A stretch of DNA of 64,000 bases from DASXMT01 sp963755985 (GTDB lineage: Bacteria; Actinomycetota; Acidimicrobiia; Acidimicrobiales; RAAP-2). A model generated the notes under the pieces. It was given only the letters and a program-made list of their open reading frames with translations, was not told where the DNA came from and made no database searches. The translations under genes and the position numbers were made by a program. Positions 1-8,402 of the stretch are shown here, piece by piece (positions within the stretch are counted from its first letter, which is position 1; each line of letters begins with the position of its first letter). The stretch covers positions 124,001 to 188,000 of the forward strand of contig CAVWLO010000004.1 in assembly GCA_963755985.1 (NCBI GenBank). The letters are read 5' to 3'.

Positions 1-59
1 CATGCGGGCTCCTCTCTGTGTCTTTTGCTCTCGTCGGTCGCTATCTGCCCTTGGCGGTC

Positions 60-205
60 TGCTCTGCTTTGGCGGTCTGCTTTGGCGGTCTGCTTTGGCG
101 GTCTGCTTTGGCGGTCTGCTTTGGGGTCTTAGCGGTCTGCTCGGGAACTCTTGCGGTCTGCTCGGGAACTTTTGCGGTCTGCCTGGGGTCTGCTCGGGAT
201 CTGCT
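60..205. repeat. 13-bp tandem repeat running into the NUDIX 3' end
   Basis: A unit close to GGCGGTCTGCTTT is repeated about five times, then degenerates into copies carrying GCGGTCTGCTCGGGAAC. The array covers the 3' end of the minus-strand NUDIX gene and the sequence beyond its stop. The unit is not a multiple of three, so copy-number change would alter where the NUDIX frame ends. Confidence 0.8.
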
Positions 206-743
206 CGGGGCGTGCTGAGACGAGACTACGGGCCACTCGCAGCGCTCCCCGCAGCGCGTCGTCGGCGATGGCCTCGGCATCGTCCCAATTGAACCAGCGG
301 ATCTCCTGGCTCTCGCCCTCCGGGGGGTCGGGGTCCTCGTCTGGGGCCAGGATCAGGAAGCGCACATCGAGGTGGGTGTGCCCCTTGGACGCCTCGTGGA
401 CGTCGACATGGATGAGTACAGGTCCGTCACTCGGATGGGTCACCGGCAGCCCTGTCTCCTCGGTGCACTCGCGCACCGCGGCCTCCTCGGGTGTCTCGCC
501 GGGTTCGATGTGGCCGCCGGGCTGCATCCAGCGGTGGAGGCGACGGTGCTTGAGCAGGATCACCCCTCGGGGGCCCACCACCACCCCCGAGGCGGTGACA
601 TGGACGGGTCCCTCGCGCTCGTCGAAGGGGTGCGGGAGCCGGTCGAGCTCGTACAGAAACGCTTCTTTGGCGTCAGCCTCGCGGGGGTCAACCGGAGGAT
701 GCGCCTCGATCGAGACTCTGAGGATGGCGACGGGGTCCGACAT
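129..743 (-). CDS. NUDIX hydrolase
   Basis: A 204-residue protein of the NUDIX superfamily, which hydrolyses nucleoside diphosphates linked to another group. A complete Nudix box is visible: G-x5-E-x7-REC-TEE-TGL, beginning GGHIEPGETPEE. The Met at 743 is chosen because it precedes a family-like N-terminus (MSDPVAILRV); an upstream in-frame extension to 860 has no family character. The last 20 or so residues (ADRKSSRADRKSS) are encoded by the 13-bp tandem repeat and are probably not part of the fold. It lies downstream of whiB on the same strand, about 130 bp away. The substrate cannot be told from sequence. Confidence 0.88.
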   Translation of the reverse strand: MSDPVAILRVSIEAHPPVDPREADAKEAFLYELDRLPHPFDEREGPVHVTASGVVVGPRGVILLKHRRLHRWMQPGGHIEPGETPEEAAVRECTEETGLPVTHPSDGPVLIHVDVHEASKGHTHLDVRFLILAPDEDPDPPEGESQEIRWFNWDDAEAIADDALRGALRVARSLVSARPEQIPSRPQADRKSSRADRKSSRADR

Positions 744-875
744 ACCGTTGGTCCAATCCCTACCACACCAGGCAAAATGGGGCCGCGTCGGGGGCTCCGG
801 GCACTGCGGGCCGGCAAGCCAGTGCACCTCTCGGTCGGCAGGCCGGAAACCGGCGGTCACACAGGTGCTGTGGGA

Positions 876-1106
876 TCAGGCAGACTTACGGCGCTGCCGG
901 TGGATCCGGCGGCGCTCCCGCTCGGTGGCACCGCCCCAGACACCCTCTCGCTCCCGATTGGCCAGGGCGTACTCCAGGCAGGCTTCCCGTACTGCGCACT
1001 GATCGCAGACGGCCTTGGCTGCGCCGGCCTCCTCATCGGAGGCCGGATAGAACACGTCTGGGTCGATGCCCCGGCAGGCTGCGTGCTTACGCCAGGTGGC
1101 AATCAT
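876..1106 (-). CDS. whiB: WhiB-family iron-sulfur transcription factor
   Basis: A 76-residue WhiB-like protein. The four conserved cysteines that ligate a 4Fe-4S cluster are at residues 11, 34, 37 and 43 (ACRGIDPD, then VCDQCAVREAC), followed by the GVWGG turn at 55-59 and a basic tail (RERRRIHRQRRK). WhiB proteins are actinobacterial redox- or NO-responsive regulators that usually act by binding the main sigma factor. The ATG at 1106 has a GGAAGTGAAG Shine-Dalgarno-like sequence. The upstream region, 1107-1649, carries long repeats with palindromes that could be regulatory. Which WhiB subfamily it belongs to is not clear. Confidence 0.95.
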   Translation of the reverse strand: MIATWRKHAACRGIDPDVFYPASDEEAGAAKAVCDQCAVREACLEYALANREREGVWGGATERERRRIHRQRRKSA

Positions 1107-1311
1107 GGGAACTTCACTTCCTAGCTACTCGGGATACGGGTCGAACCGCCAAAAGTTCGTCTCAGTGACCTGGGAGAATTGCGGCCGCCCGGCGAAAATA
1201 TGCGGAACAGCCAGTATGGACCACGGACCACCGCGATGTCCACACTTGTGCCTGGTCATTTTGTCGGCTCTGCTCGGCCGGGCGGCCTGGGCACCTGGTC
1301 GGCGGTGATTT

Positions 1312-1510
1312 GGCGCCGAACATCGCCCGAGAGCAGTGCCGAACATCGCCTGAGAGCATTCCGAGAGTTTTCAGCGCTATATGCGGTACATGTACAGCAT
1401 ATGAGAGCGGCGCCGAACATCGCCTGAGAGCATTCCGAGAGTTTTTCAGCGGCTATATGCGGTACATGTACAGCATATGAGAGCCGGCGAGAAGCACTAC
1501 ATGTACAGCA
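1312..1510. repeat. 74-bp tandem repeats with embedded palindrome, upstream of whiB
   Basis: This sits in the 540-bp gene-free stretch 1107-1649. Two nearly identical copies start at 1338 and 1412 (period 74 bp), preceded by a partial copy at 1312 and followed by a fragment ending at 1510. Each full copy contains the 20-bp near-palindrome ATGCGGTACATGTACAGCAT, at 1381-1400 and 1457-1476, with outer arms extending to TATATGC/GCATATG. A third, shorter TACATGTACAGCA lies at 1498-1510. The dyad symmetry suggests protein binding sites. I see no convincing gene here. Confidence 0.75.
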
Positions 1511-1649
1511 AGCCCGCCGCAGCACGTTGTGGGGAGCTGAGATCGAACACCTGAGACCTGTTCGTTGAGCCGAGGCGATTGTCAGGCTGAGCGAGTCGCG
1601 GTTGGTTCGACAGCCCCTTTTGGCCCAGGTTTTCGTCTGGGCGGGGTTG

Positions 1650-2687
1650 TCAGGGTGGCGAGGTGGCGGGTGGCGAGGTGGCGGGCGGCGAGGTGGCGGG
1701 TGGCGAGGTGGCGGGCGGCGAGGTGGCGGGTGGCGAGGTGGCGGGCGCTCCATAGGAGCGGGTTAGCTCCGCACCCAGCAGGGCCAGGCGTTGGCGGACG
1801 TCGGCGGGCTCGATGACCTCGACGCGTGATCCGAACCCGGCCAGCCGTCCAGCCGCACCGTCGCCCGTCAAGCCGACCAGCCCGATCTCGACCCGGCCGT
1901 CGGCCCCCGGGGCACCGGTCGCGAGCTGGTTCCCGAAGACCATGCGCAGCAGCCCGATGACGTCAGGGTCGGCCCGGGCCACGACCCTTCCCTCCCCCCG
2001 GCGTTCGTCGACCGCCTGGACCACCGACTTCCACGTGGTGGCCAGGTCGAAGCCCTCCGGGCGGTCGACCGGGTCCTCGGTCACCGTCACCGACCGGACC
2101 CGGTCGAGCCGGAAGGTGCGCATCCCGGCTTGCGTGTTCGCAACCAGATACCACACCGACCGCTTGACCACGAGACCGAGCGGGTGCGCGATCCGCTCGG
2201 ACTCGGTCCGGTCCCGGGAGAGATAGCCCAGGCGGACCTGCAGCCCGTCGACGGTCGCCCGCTGCAGCACGTCGAGGTGAGCCGGGGCCGGCGCGTCGTC
2301 ATAGCCCCAGCTGGTCGGGTCGAGCACCACCGCCGAGGCCGCCGACTCGGCCTCGGCCCGGAAGGTCTCGGGAAGGGCCCGCACCAGCTTGCGGAGGGCG
2401 GCCTTGACCTCGGGGGTGGCCGACGAGGACGGTCCGGCCACCAGGAACAACGTCCGTGACTCGGCCGCGGTCAGGCCGGTCAGGTCGGTGCGGGCGCCAC
2501 CCAGGAGCGACCAGCCCCCGTTCCGCCCGGGCTGGGAGTACACGGGTATGCCGGCGATGGCCAGGGCTTCGAGGTCACGACGGGCGGTGCGCTCGGAGAT
2601 CTCGAGCTCCTCGGCCAGCTCCGATGCGGTGACCCGGCTCTTCGCCTGGAGGATCAACAGGCAGGCAACGAGGCGGTCGGCGCGCAT
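1650..2687 (-). CDS. WYL-domain DeoR-type transcriptional regulator
   Basis: A 345-residue regulator with an N-terminal HTH_11 winged helix (MRADRLVACLLILQ, then ASELAEELEISERTARRDLE) and a WYL ligand-binding domain in the middle (HPLGLVVKRSVWYLVAN, TFRLDRVRSVTV). The Met at 2687 begins the classic family N-terminus; an in-frame extension to 2777 is not family-like. It is divergent from the DinB-like gene at 2750 with 62 bp between them, an arrangement common for this family and its target (inference). The C-terminus ends in about seven ATSPP pentapeptides encoded by a 15-bp tandem repeat, which is not part of the usual family. Confidence 0.92.
   Translation of the reverse strand: MRADRLVACLLILQAKSRVTASELAEELEISERTARRDLEALAIAGIPVYSQPGRNGGWSLLGGARTDLTGLTAAESRTLFLVAGPSSSATPEVKAALRKLVRALPETFRAEAESAASAVVLDPTSWGYDDAPAPAHLDVLQRATVDGLQVRLGYLSRDRTESERIAHPLGLVVKRSVWYLVANTQAGMRTFRLDRVRSVTVTEDPVDRPEGFDLATTWKSVVQAVDERRGEGRVVARADPDVIGLLRMVFGNQLATGAPGADGRVEIGLVGLTGDGAAGRLAGFGSRVEVIEPADVRQRLALLGAELTRSYGAPATSPPATSPPATSPPATSPPATSPPATSPP
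1655..1746. repeat. 15-bp tandem repeat encoding ATSPP units
   Basis: Alternating units GGCGAGGTGGCGGGT and GGCGAGGTGGCGGGC occur about six to seven times inside the 3' end of the WYL regulator gene. They translate on the minus strand as ATSPP repeats. Unit length is a multiple of three, so copy number can change without losing the frame. Confidence 0.9.
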
Positions 2688-2749
2688 AGATACAGCATTG
2701 CAGGCAAAGTGGCCACAAGGTGTCCAGTTCAAGGGCAGAAGATGGCTCC

Positions 2750-3361
2750 ATGACAAACACCACGACACACAATCCACGCGGACTCAGCCCTCAGGGCAAC
2801 GCCGATCCCCGAATCGGCCTGGCTAGCGCCATCGCCCTCGGTGGTGCAGCCATCGCCTCGGTCGATCCCGGTCAGCTCGGCAACCCGACCCCGTGCACGG
2901 ACTTCGCCGTCCGGGACCTGCTCGGCCACATGGTCTTCGTCCTTCGCCGAGTGGCCGCAGTGGGTCGAGGCGAGGACGCCTTCGCCGTAGCGCCGACCTC
3001 CGACGTGGCCGACACCGGTTGGGTCGCGGCCTGGAACGAGGCCGCATTGCAGGTGGAGCTGGCCTGGGCCGACCCCGGTGTGCTCCAGCGCATCATGGTG
3101 CTGCCGTTCGGTGAGCTCCCGGGCGCCGCGGTGGCGACCTTCTACACCGGCGAGTTGACCATCCACACCTGGGATCTGGCCGCCGCCACCGAGCAACGAC
3201 CGGAGTGGGACGACGGCATCGTGGCCTCCACCCTCTTCGCCTTCGAGCGGTTCCTCCCGCCGACCAGGGCCCCGGAGGTCCCCTTCGATCCACCGGTGGC
3301 GATCAGCGGAGATCGCCCGTTGATCGAGCGACTGGTGGCCTGGACCGGGCGGCGGCCGTAG
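2750..3361 (+). CDS. TIGR03086-type DinB-like metal-binding protein
   Basis: A 203-residue protein of the maleylpyruvate isomerase N-terminal/TIGR03086 group. Family landmarks are NPTPCTDFAVRDLLGHMV, with the metal-ligand His in LLGHMV, and GELTIHTWDLAAAT with the second His. Members are four-helix-bundle proteins of the DinB/YfiT type; several are thiol-dependent enzymes, but the substrate here is unknown. The ATG at 2750 is chosen over one at 2720 because the residues before it are unlike the family. It is divergently transcribed from the WYL regulator, which may control it (inference). Confidence 0.85.
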   Translation: MTNTTTHNPRGLSPQGNADPRIGLASAIALGGAAIASVDPGQLGNPTPCTDFAVRDLLGHMVFVLRRVAAVGRGEDAFAVAPTSDVADTGWVAAWNEAALQVELAWADPGVLQRIMVLPFGELPGAAVATFYTGELTIHTWDLAAATEQRPEWDDGIVASTLFAFERFLPPTRAPEVPFDPPVAISGDRPLIERLVAWTGRRP

Positions 3362-3480
3362 CTCACCGGCTGGCTAGCGGGCCGCGGCCGTAGCTCACCG
3401 GCTGGCTAGCGGGCGCCGGCCGTAGCTCACCGGTTGGCTAGCGGGCAGCGGGCGCTTCTCACCGGCTTGCTACCGGGCGC
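3355..3480. repeat. About 31-bp intergenic tandem repeat
   Basis: Three to four copies of a unit containing CCGTAGCTCACCGGCTGG followed by CTAGCGGGC lie between two convergent genes. The copies diverge from left to right. The array overlaps the last codons of the flanking genes. No terminator with a T-run is apparent. Confidence 0.8.
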
Positions 3481-4711
3481 CGGCCGCCTTCAAGGCCCGT
3501 CCCATGGCTTCGACGCCGTGCACCAGCTCTTCGGCAGGCACGGGCAAAAAGGCCATCCTGAGGAACTGGCGTCCGCTGGTGTCGCCGGTGAAACGCTCCC
3601 CCGGTCGACAGGCCACGCCTTCAGCCTCCATGTGGGCGCTGACCTGACCCAGATCGATATCGGAAGCGATCTCGAGCCAGAAGTAGATCCCGCCGTTGGG
3701 GACGGCGAAGGACACCCACGGGACACAGTGCTCGTTCAGCGCGGCCAGCGCGGCATCGCGCTTGTCCCGGTTGATAGCCCGAGCCCGTTCGATGTGGGGC
3801 TCGAGCATTCCGTCATTGATGTAGGACTCGAGTAGGCGGGGAAGCATCTGATTCACGCCATGGTCTTCTCGCACCGTGGCCAGGGCATCGATGATCGTCT
3901 CATGGGCGGTGGCGAACCCGACGCGCAGACCCGGTGCCAGTACCTTGCTGAAGCTGTCGGTCTGGATGACCAGCCCGGACTCGTCCAAGCTGAGGAGCGT
4001 GGGCGGGGGCGGGGTGTCGAGGTACATGTCGTAGTAGCAGTTGTCCTCGATCACGAAGACGTTCCACTCCGCGGCCAGCTGGACCAGGCGCTCCCGGCGG
4101 GCCAGGGACAAGACTGAGCCCGTCGGGACCTGGAACGTGGCGATGGTGTAGATGAGCTTGGGCGTGACCCCCTCGACCCGGAACGCCTCCAGCTGGGCCT
4201 CCACCGCGTCGATGTCCATCCCGTCCTCGTCGAGGGGGACGGAACGGACGTCGGCTCCCCGCCCGGCGAGGTACTTCAGCATGAAGGGATAGGACAGCGA
4301 TTCCACGATCACCCCGTCACCGGGATCGAGGAGGGCGGCGGCGCACAACGAGAGGGCGTTCGACGAGCCGTTGGCCAGGAGCACGTTCTGGCGGTTGTAG
4401 GTATGCCCCTCGCGGCGCGACAGCCGATCAGCCAGCACCTCGCGCAGGCCGATGTAGCCCTTGCCCATCTCCTCCATGCCACCGGCGGCGTACTCGCAGG
4501 CGGCGATCCCACCGTTCCTGATGGCCTTGGCCGCGTAGTCGGCCAAGTCGTCGATCGGGTAGGACTCGGGGGCGGGGATCCCCTGGTCGAAGTTGAAGCG
4601 AACGGGTACGGATGGATCGGGGAAGAAGGGGGCGGGGGCGGAGCGCACCCGCTCGGCCAACCGGCTCTCGATCCGATCCTGGATCCCCTCCGACGTCTCG
4701 TGCACGGTCAT
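3470..4711 (-). CDS. PLP-dependent class I/II aminotransferase
   Basis: A 413-residue aminotransferase of fold type I, close in layout to the LysN/Aro8 (2-aminoadipate or aromatic) group. The PLP lysine motif is QTDSFSKVLAPGLRVGF. NGSSNALSLCAAALLDPGD is the cofactor-phosphate region and IEDNCYYDMYL holds the Asp that contacts the pyridine nitrogen. The ATG at 4711 is preceded by a strong AGGAGG. No MocR-type DNA-binding domain is present, so it is a stand-alone enzyme. Substrate is not deducible. Confidence 0.92.
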   Translation of the reverse strand: MTVHETSEGIQDRIESRLAERVRSAPAPFFPDPSVPVRFNFDQGIPAPESYPIDDLADYAAKAIRNGGIAACEYAAGGMEEMGKGYIGLREVLADRLSRREGHTYNRQNVLLANGSSNALSLCAAALLDPGDGVIVESLSYPFMLKYLAGRGADVRSVPLDEDGMDIDAVEAQLEAFRVEGVTPKLIYTIATFQVPTGSVLSLARRERLVQLAAEWNVFVIEDNCYYDMYLDTPPPPTLLSLDESGLVIQTDSFSKVLAPGLRVGFATAHETIIDALATVREDHGVNQMLPRLLESYINDGMLEPHIERARAINRDKRDAALAALNEHCVPWVSFAVPNGGIYFWLEIASDIDLGQVSAHMEAEGVACRPGERFTGDTSGRQFLRMAFLPVPAEELVHGVEAMGRALKAAGAR

Positions 4712-4741
4712 GAGCCCTCCTTGGTCGCCGACCGCTGACCA

Positions 4742-4824
4742 GGTCAGCGTTCCGGTCGTACCGCGGTTTGCCTAGTCTCGGACCGATGATCGGGTCAGCG
4801 TTCCGGTCGTACCGCGGTTTGCCT
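4742..4824. repeat. Two direct copies of a 32-bp sequence upstream of the aminotransferase
   Basis: The sequence GGTCAGCGTTCCGGTCGTAC plus its 12-nt continuation to TTTGCCT occurs identically at 4742-4773 and 4793-4824, a period of 51 bp. It lies just upstream of the aminotransferase start at 4711, so it could be a duplicated promoter or operator segment (inference). Confidence 0.75.
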
Positions 4825-4942
4825 GCGATCCCAATAGTGCCCCCTGAGCGATGCGCCGGCCACTGCAGCTGCTGTACCCGCAGGATGACGGTGTAACCCC
4901 GCAGGATGACGGCGTGCCCGCAGGACGGAGCGCCCGGAATGG

Positions 4943-6010
4943 CTACGGCAGGCCCGCACCGGGGACGCCGACCCGGCATACCTCGATGGCCCCCGAGCGC
5001 GCCGCCACGGACTGCTTCGGATCCAGGGTCCCGGCGGTACAGACGTAGAGGTCCCGCCGGTCATCACCGCCGAGCATGCAGGCGATGGCCCGGCGGTCGC
5101 CGGTCGAGATCCGGTCGGTGACCGTACCGCCCTCCTCGACCCGGACCACCTGGTGCTCACGGATGGACGCGAACCAGATGCCGCCCTCGGCGTCGAGGCA
5201 GATGCCGTCGGGCGACTCGTCACCCACGTCGGCGAACAGCCGACGGTCGGCCAGGCTCCCGTCGGCGGTGATGCGGAACGAGGTGAGGCGCTGAGCCATC
5301 GTCTCGGCCACGATCAAGCGGTCCCCCGCCGGCGTGACGACCGTCCCGTTGGGGATGATTAGGTCGTCGGCCACCACTCGGGGCTCGGCCAGAGGCCGTC
5401 GGGGCTCGGCCAGAGGCCGTCGGGGCTCGGCCAGAGGCCGCGCATCGCCCGATGCCCCAGCACGCCCGGCGCTCAGATCCACGAGGACCAGCACGGTCGG
5501 GCGCAGCTCCTCGCCGGCGTACACGTCGAAGCCGATGTTGCCGATGTAGCAGCGGCCGTTGGTATCGACGACCATGTCGTTGCTCAGGCCCGGGCTGTAC
5601 GGCTCGAGGTCGGCCACCACGGTGAGGACGGCCCCGTCGTCGCTCGCTTCGGAACCGGCGTCACCGAAGGCGACCTCGAAGAGTTTCTTCTCGTGCATCG
5701 AGACGGCCACCAGTGTCCCGTCGGGCAACCACCCGAGCCCCGAGGGCCCACCGGGAACGTCGGCCATCACCTCGGCCATCCCGGACGGCTCGCACGCCTC
5801 GGCCATCCCGGACGGCTCGCACGCCTCGGCCCTCCCGGACGGCTCGCGCGCCTCGGCCCTCCCGGACGGCTCGCGCGCCTCGGCCCTCCCGGACGGCTCG
5901 ATCCGCCAGATCTGTCCTCCGTGCTGGTCCGAGAACCAGAGCCCGTCGGGGCGCCAGCGCGGGCACTCGGGAAAGGCCAGTCCGTCGACGACCACCTCGG
6001 TGGTGTTCAC
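4943..6010 (-). CDS. SMP-30/gluconolactonase-family beta-propeller protein
   Basis: A 355-residue SMP-30/LRE-type protein. Recognisable segments are GLAFPECPRWRPDGLWFSDQ (first blade), GLSNDMVVDTNGRCYIGNIG (metal-site Asn and Asp), PNGTVVTPAGDRLIVAET and SPDGICLDAEGGIWFAS. The family hydrolyses sugar or other lactones using a divalent metal. It is longer than the usual 290 or so residues because of two in-frame repeat insertions: about five EPSGRAEAR-like nonapeptides near the N-terminus and three PLAEPRR heptapeptides in the middle. Both probably form loops between blades. The start is GTG at 6010; no clear Shine-Dalgarno is seen. Confidence 0.85.
   Translation of the reverse strand: MNTTEVVVDGLAFPECPRWRPDGLWFSDQHGGQIWRIEPSGRAEAREPSGRAEAREPSGRAEACEPSGMAEACEPSGMAEVMADVPGGPSGLGWLPDGTLVAVSMHEKKLFEVAFGDAGSEASDDGAVLTVVADLEPYSPGLSNDMVVDTNGRCYIGNIGFDVYAGEELRPTVLVLVDLSAGRAGASGDARPLAEPRRPLAEPRRPLAEPRVVADDLIIPNGTVVTPAGDRLIVAETMAQRLTSFRITADGSLADRRLFADVGDESPDGICLDAEGGIWFASIREHQVVRVEEGGTVTDRISTGDRRAIACMLGGDDRRDLYVCTAGTLDPKQSVAARSGAIEVCRVGVPGAGLP
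5383..5446. repeat. 21-bp tandem repeat within the SMP-30 gene
   Basis: Three nearly perfect copies of CGGGGCTCGGCCAGAGGCCGT, encoding PLAEPRR on the minus strand. Unit length is a multiple of three. Confidence 0.9.
5765..5898. repeat. 27-bp tandem repeat within the SMP-30 gene
   Basis: Five copies of a 27-bp unit containing CTCGGCCATCCCGGACGGCT, encoding nine-residue EPSGRAEAR or EPSGMAEAC units on the minus strand. Copies differ by single substitutions, so expansion looks recent. Confidence 0.92.
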
Positions 6011-6089
6011 GATTCGTCGGCCGTCGGACTAGACAATGGTTTCGGCAGTGGGACGGCTTCGGCCACCGGAGTTGTCGGCCGGCCCGGGC

Positions 6090-6590
6090 TCAGACGGCTG
6101 CGGGCGCGGGATCCGGGCGGGTGGCCGGGTCGGCCAACGGCGGCGCACCCTCGAGCGTCTTTTCCAGCAGCTTGTGCAAGCTGGCCCGCTCCTCGTCGCT
6201 CAGGGCGCCGAACACGTCCTCCTCGACGCTCTCCATCCCGTGCTCGGCCTTGCGCAACGCCACACGCCCGGCGGGGGTCAGTTGCACGATGTGGCGCCGA
6301 CGGTCCGAGGGGTCGCGCTCTCTCGTGGCGTGACCGGCCGCCTCGAGCTCGTTCAGCAAGATGACGAGCGTGTTGGCGTCCACGCAGAGCATGTCGCCGA
6401 GGGCCTGTTGGGACGTGGTCTCGACCTCGCGCAGGTGACTCAGGATGGCCAGGGCCTTGAGTGACATGCCCAGCACCGACTCGGGGCTCCGGCGGTACAC
6501 GATGCGGGCCAGCCGGGTCACGAGGACCGAGACACCCGGCGTCGGCTCTGCGCAGCTCACCTCGCGCTGCTCACCTTGTGAGCTGCTCAT
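6090..6590 (-). CDS. MarR-family transcriptional regulator
   Basis: A 166-residue MarR regulator. The winged helix spans TTSQQALGDMLCVDANTLVILLNELEAAGHATRERDPSDRRRHIVQLTPAG, with the DPSDRR wing that contacts DNA. These proteins act as dimers, commonly repress a neighbouring transporter and respond to small aromatic ligands. It is divergent from the MFS exporter at 6774, and the AT-rich stretch between them carries inverted and direct repeats, so it most likely controls both genes (inference). Confidence 0.93.
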   Translation of the reverse strand: MSSSQGEQREVSCAEPTPGVSVLVTRLARIVYRRSPESVLGMSLKALAILSHLREVETTSQQALGDMLCVDANTLVILLNELEAAGHATRERDPSDRRRHIVQLTPAGRVALRKAEHGMESVEEDVFGALSDEERASLHKLLEKTLEGAPPLADPATRPDPAPAAV

Positions 6591-6619
6591 CTGGTCGGCC
6601 CTACACCGCTCATTTGACA

Positions 6620-6691
6620 GATCCTAGTGACCCTTTGATAATCATACAACGTAGATCATCATGATTTGGTGATTATATGATCCTGGTGACC
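6620..6691. promoter_or_regulatory. Candidate MarR operator between the marR and MFS genes
   Basis: This short AT-rich patch stands out in a GC-rich window. It contains the inverted pair GATAATCAT (6637-6645) and TGATTATATGATC (6670-6682), sharing ATAATCA/TGATTAT arms. It is bracketed by a direct repeat GATCCTRGTGACC at 6620-6632 and 6679-6691. MarR proteins bind such dyads between divergent genes. Confidence 0.6.
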
Positions 6692-6773
6692 TCATTGTCA
6701 CCGAAATCCGGCTTGAGGTCCAGTGTCTCGGCCGAGGAGGACTTTGGGACCGGCAACAGGCGCAACCAGCACC

Positions 6774-8318
6774 ATGAGCGCAGGCGACAGGAGACGATGG
6801 ATCGCCCTGGTCGTCGTGTGCTTCGCCATGCTCATGAACGCGCTCGATCAGACCATCGTGAACGTGGCCCTCCCCACCATCCAACGGGACCTGCACTTCA
6901 CCCAGGCCGGCCTGTCATGGGTGATCGACGCCTACCTGATCACCTTCGGGGGCACACTCCTGTTGGCCGGACGGCTGGGTGACCTGATCGGCCGGAAGCG
7001 GGTGTTCATGTCCGGGGTGGCCCTGTTCACGCTGTCATCGGCGGTGTGCGGGGCATCGAGCTCCCAGGGGATGCTCATCGGGGCCCGCTTCGTGCAGGGA
7101 CTGGGCGCAGCCCTCTCCTCGTCTGTGATCCTCGCCATCATCATCACCGAGTTCCCCAATGCCATGGAGCGGGCCAAGGCCATGAGCGCCTACGTCTTCG
7201 TGGCCGTGGGCGGTGGTGCGGTGGGCCTGCTCGTGGGTGGCGTGCTCACCCAGGCCCTCAGCTGGCACTGGATCTTCTTCATCAACATCCCCATCGGCAT
7301 CGTGACCCTGGTGGCAGGGTGGAGGCTCATCGACGAGAACGTCGGCCTGGGCTTTGGCCGGGGGGTCGACATCGCCGGCGCCGTGCTCAGCACCCTCGGC
7401 ATGCTGGCCCTGGTCTACGCCATCGTCACCTCGAGCGACTACGGATGGGGATCGGCCCACACGGTGGGCTTTGCCGCCGCGGCGATCGTGATCCTGGTTG
7501 CCTTCGTGTTGTGGGAGCGGCGGGCTTCCGATCCCATCATGCCCCTGCGCATCTTCTCGTCGCCCGGCCTGGTGGGCTCGAGCATCGTCCGAACCCTGGT
7601 CGTGATCGGCATGTATTCGATCTTCTTTATCGGGGCGCTCTATCTTCAGCACATCCTCGGCTATACGACCCTGCAGACCGGGCTGGCCTTCTTGCCCCAG
7701 ACGCTGGTCGTGCTGGTCCTCTCTCTCGGTCTCACCGCCCGCATCATGCGCCTCATCGGAGCAAAGCGTGCGGCCATGCTCGGGATCGCTCTCGTCACCG
7801 TGGCCCTGTCTCTGTTCTCGCTCGCCGGAGAGCACACCCACTACGTACCGCTGCTCATGGCCGCATTCCTCCTCATCGGGTTGGGGGCAGGGATCCTGTT
7901 CACGCCGCTGATCACCATCGCCCTCGCCGGTGTGCAGCCCAAGGATGCCGGGCTGGGCTCGGGCGTCGTCAACGTCTTCCAGCAGGTGGCTGCGGCCATC
8001 GGGGTGGCCGTGCTCGGCACTCTCTCCCAAAGCCGCACCGCGTCGCAGCTGGCGGCAGGCCATCCGGCCAAGGCCGCCCTCCAGAGTGGGTACACGCTGG
8101 CCTTCGTGGTGGCCGCGTCCTCGGTGGGTCTGGCCCTGCTCCTCTCGACCGTCCTGCTGCGCTCGGACCGGACGCCAACCACCGACCAGGTCCACGGCGA
8201 GTTCTCCGGCATCACCGGTGATGTCATCGACGATTCGCCTCTCGTCGTATCAGCGACGATGCACCCGAGGGGCGCGCAGGACTCCGGTATCGTCGATCAG
8301 CTTGACCAGGCCCCGTAA
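6774..8318 (+). CDS. MFS drug exporter, DHA2 (14-TM) family
   Basis: A 514-residue major facilitator protein. It starts with the DHA2 signature MLMNALDQTIVNVALPTIQ, then LSWVIDAYLITFGGTLLLAGRLGDLIGRKRVF (motif A) and GVAVLGTLSQSRTA near the last helices. About 14 membrane segments are expected. Members are proton-driven exporters of drugs, dyes or antibiotics. ATG 6774 is used; an in-frame GTG at 6723 would add 17 residues and cannot be excluded. The divergent MarR gene suggests ligand-induced expression. Confidence 0.92.
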   Translation: MSAGDRRRWIALVVVCFAMLMNALDQTIVNVALPTIQRDLHFTQAGLSWVIDAYLITFGGTLLLAGRLGDLIGRKRVFMSGVALFTLSSAVCGASSSQGMLIGARFVQGLGAALSSSVILAIIITEFPNAMERAKAMSAYVFVAVGGGAVGLLVGGVLTQALSWHWIFFINIPIGIVTLVAGWRLIDENVGLGFGRGVDIAGAVLSTLGMLALVYAIVTSSDYGWGSAHTVGFAAAAIVILVAFVLWERRASDPIMPLRIFSSPGLVGSSIVRTLVVIGMYSIFFIGALYLQHILGYTTLQTGLAFLPQTLVVLVLSLGLTARIMRLIGAKRAAMLGIALVTVALSLFSLAGEHTHYVPLLMAAFLLIGLGAGILFTPLITIALAGVQPKDAGLGSGVVNVFQQVAAAIGVAVLGTLSQSRTASQLAAGHPAKAALQSGYTLAFVVAASSVGLALLLSTVLLRSDRTPTTDQVHGEFSGITGDVIDDSPLVVSATMHPRGAQDSGIVDQLDQAP

Positions 8319-8402
8319 CGGCTCTCCGATCACCTCGGCGGCGAACCGCTCGTTTTGGGCGCACGTGGGCGTGCCGGGAGGGTGGGCGCCCGCGACGCGT
8401 GC

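Noticed and set aside
60..205. Repeat arrays considered as CRISPR
   Set aside because: Units are directly adjacent with no unique spacers, and no cas genes are present. The same applies to the other arrays in the window.
1256..1753. Possible minus-strand gene over the repeats upstream of whiB
   Set aside because: It merely translates the 74-bp and 15-bp repeats, with no start signal or homology.
7035..8195. Long minus-strand open frame opposite the MFS exporter
   Set aside because: It is an antisense shadow typical of GC-rich coding DNA; composition is Gly/His/Glu-rich and not family-like.
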